DNA of 5,517 nucleotides, taken from Dehalococcoidia bacterium (GTDB lineage: Bacteria > Chloroflexota > Dehalococcoidia > JACPQF01). The DNA is taken from the NCBI GenBank assembly GCA_030650265.1, contig JAUSEJ010000901.1, forward strand, positions 1 through 5,517, given 5' to 3'. Shown here piece after piece: positions 5,237 through 5,517 of the stretch. Positions within the stretch are counted from its first letter, which is position 1. Each line of letters starts with the position of its first letter. The position numbers and the translations under genes were made by a program. Under the pieces are notes generated by a model that ran no database searches, was not told the origin of the DNA, and saw only the letters and a program-made list of their open reading frames with translations.

Positions 5237-5471
5237 GGAGCGCCTCACGATCCCAGCCCGCTTTCCCGCCAGTGCCCAGAGGCAGCCCTTGCTCAAGCTG
5301 CAGCCGTTGGCGACCGAGCGCCTCCTTTCGGCGACGGGCGGCCTCGATCCGTTCCTCTAGTAGGAGGGCCAAAAACCGGGAGAGGGAAAGACCCTGGTCC
5401 ACGGCGAGGTGTCTGGCCTCGCGCAGAAGCCCGGTGGGAAGCGACACAGTAACGTTCTTCTGATCCATCAT
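5226..5471 (-). CDS. Ribbon-helix-helix antitoxin of the PIN toxin
   Basis: This 81-residue protein (80 from the second ATG) begins with a ribbon-helix-helix DNA-binding domain of the CopG/Arc type. The strand is NVTVSLP (6-12), helix A is about 13-26, and helix B is about 29-44 (LSLSRFLALLLEERI). The charged tail from about 45 to the end should wrap around and block the toxin, as in other antitoxins. It comes first in the operon and overlaps the toxin start by 11 bases, which favours translational coupling. Two ATGs stand side by side (5471 and 5468). GAGG lies four bases before the first and seven before the second, so the second may be used. A palindrome at the promoter is a likely site for autoregulation. 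Family assignment is by fold pattern, not by close similarity to a named antitoxin. Confidence 0.82.
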   Translation of the reverse strand: MMDQKNVTVSLPTGLLREARHLAVDQGLSLSRFLALLLEERIEAARRRKEALGRQRLQLEQGLPLGTGGKAGWDREALHER

Positions 5472-5492
5472 TGCCCCTCAATTCGCCGCACG

Positions 5493-5503
5493 TACACAGT
5501 GTA
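5493..5503 (-). promoter_or_regulatory. Toxin-antitoxin promoter with overlapping operator palindrome
   Basis: The minus strand reads TGCTACACT, an extended -10 with hexamer at 5498-5503. The hexamer lies inside an 11-base perfect palindrome, TACAC-T-GTGTA (5493-5503). A dimeric antitoxin bound there would cover the -10, matching the autorepression usual for these modules. The -35 would fall beyond the window edge. Confidence 0.55.
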
Positions 5504-5517
5504 GCACAGGATCAGTG

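Overview
This is a bacterial window in which every intact gene lies on the minus strand; it reads from about 5517 down to 733. The organism cannot be fixed from these genes. An anaerobic or Fe-S-rich bacterium is suggested by a free-standing Nfu-type scaffold and a small ferredoxin. The wording of the PRPP synthetase reminds me of Chloroflexota (Dehalococcoidia-like) proteins, but that is a low-confidence impression. GTG and TTG starts and clear AGGAGG-type Shine-Dalgarno sites are common.

Layout in transcription order (right to left). (1) 5503-4802: a two-gene toxin-antitoxin cassette, with a ribbon-helix-helix antitoxin overlapping a PIN-domain (VapC-like) toxin and a palindrome at its promoter. 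(2) 4678-3283: a strong extended -10 promoter and a DUF21/CBS/CorC_HlyC membrane protein. (3) 3207-2245: a class I-like ribose-phosphate pyrophosphokinase (prs) that is divergent in one usually invariant motif. (4) 2209-1896: a strong promoter carrying a perfect palindrome exactly in its spacer, then a 73-residue NifU C-terminal-domain protein. (5) 1813-1065: a terminator-like hairpin immediately followed by a 230-residue cysteine-containing protein I do not recognise. (6) 1020-733: a promoter, a 58-residue ferredoxin lacking one expected cluster cysteine, and a long hairpin.

The left end (1-732) is decayed accessory DNA. It holds the broken N-terminus of an AAA_14/DUF4143-type ATPase on the plus strand (in-frame TAG, then abrupt loss of homology) and a 26-bp perfect palindrome upstream of it.

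Functionally, prs supplies PRPP for nucleotide, His and Trp synthesis and the CBS protein is a probable ion-transport or membrane-homeostasis factor. The Nfu, unknown Cys protein and ferredoxin genes form a plausible small Fe-S neighbourhood. No phage, CRISPR, rRNA or tRNA was seen. I found no strong case for a wholly new system. The best leads are the unknown Cys protein between Nfu and the ferredoxin, the operator-like palindrome in the nfu promoter, and the altered PRPP synthetase motif.
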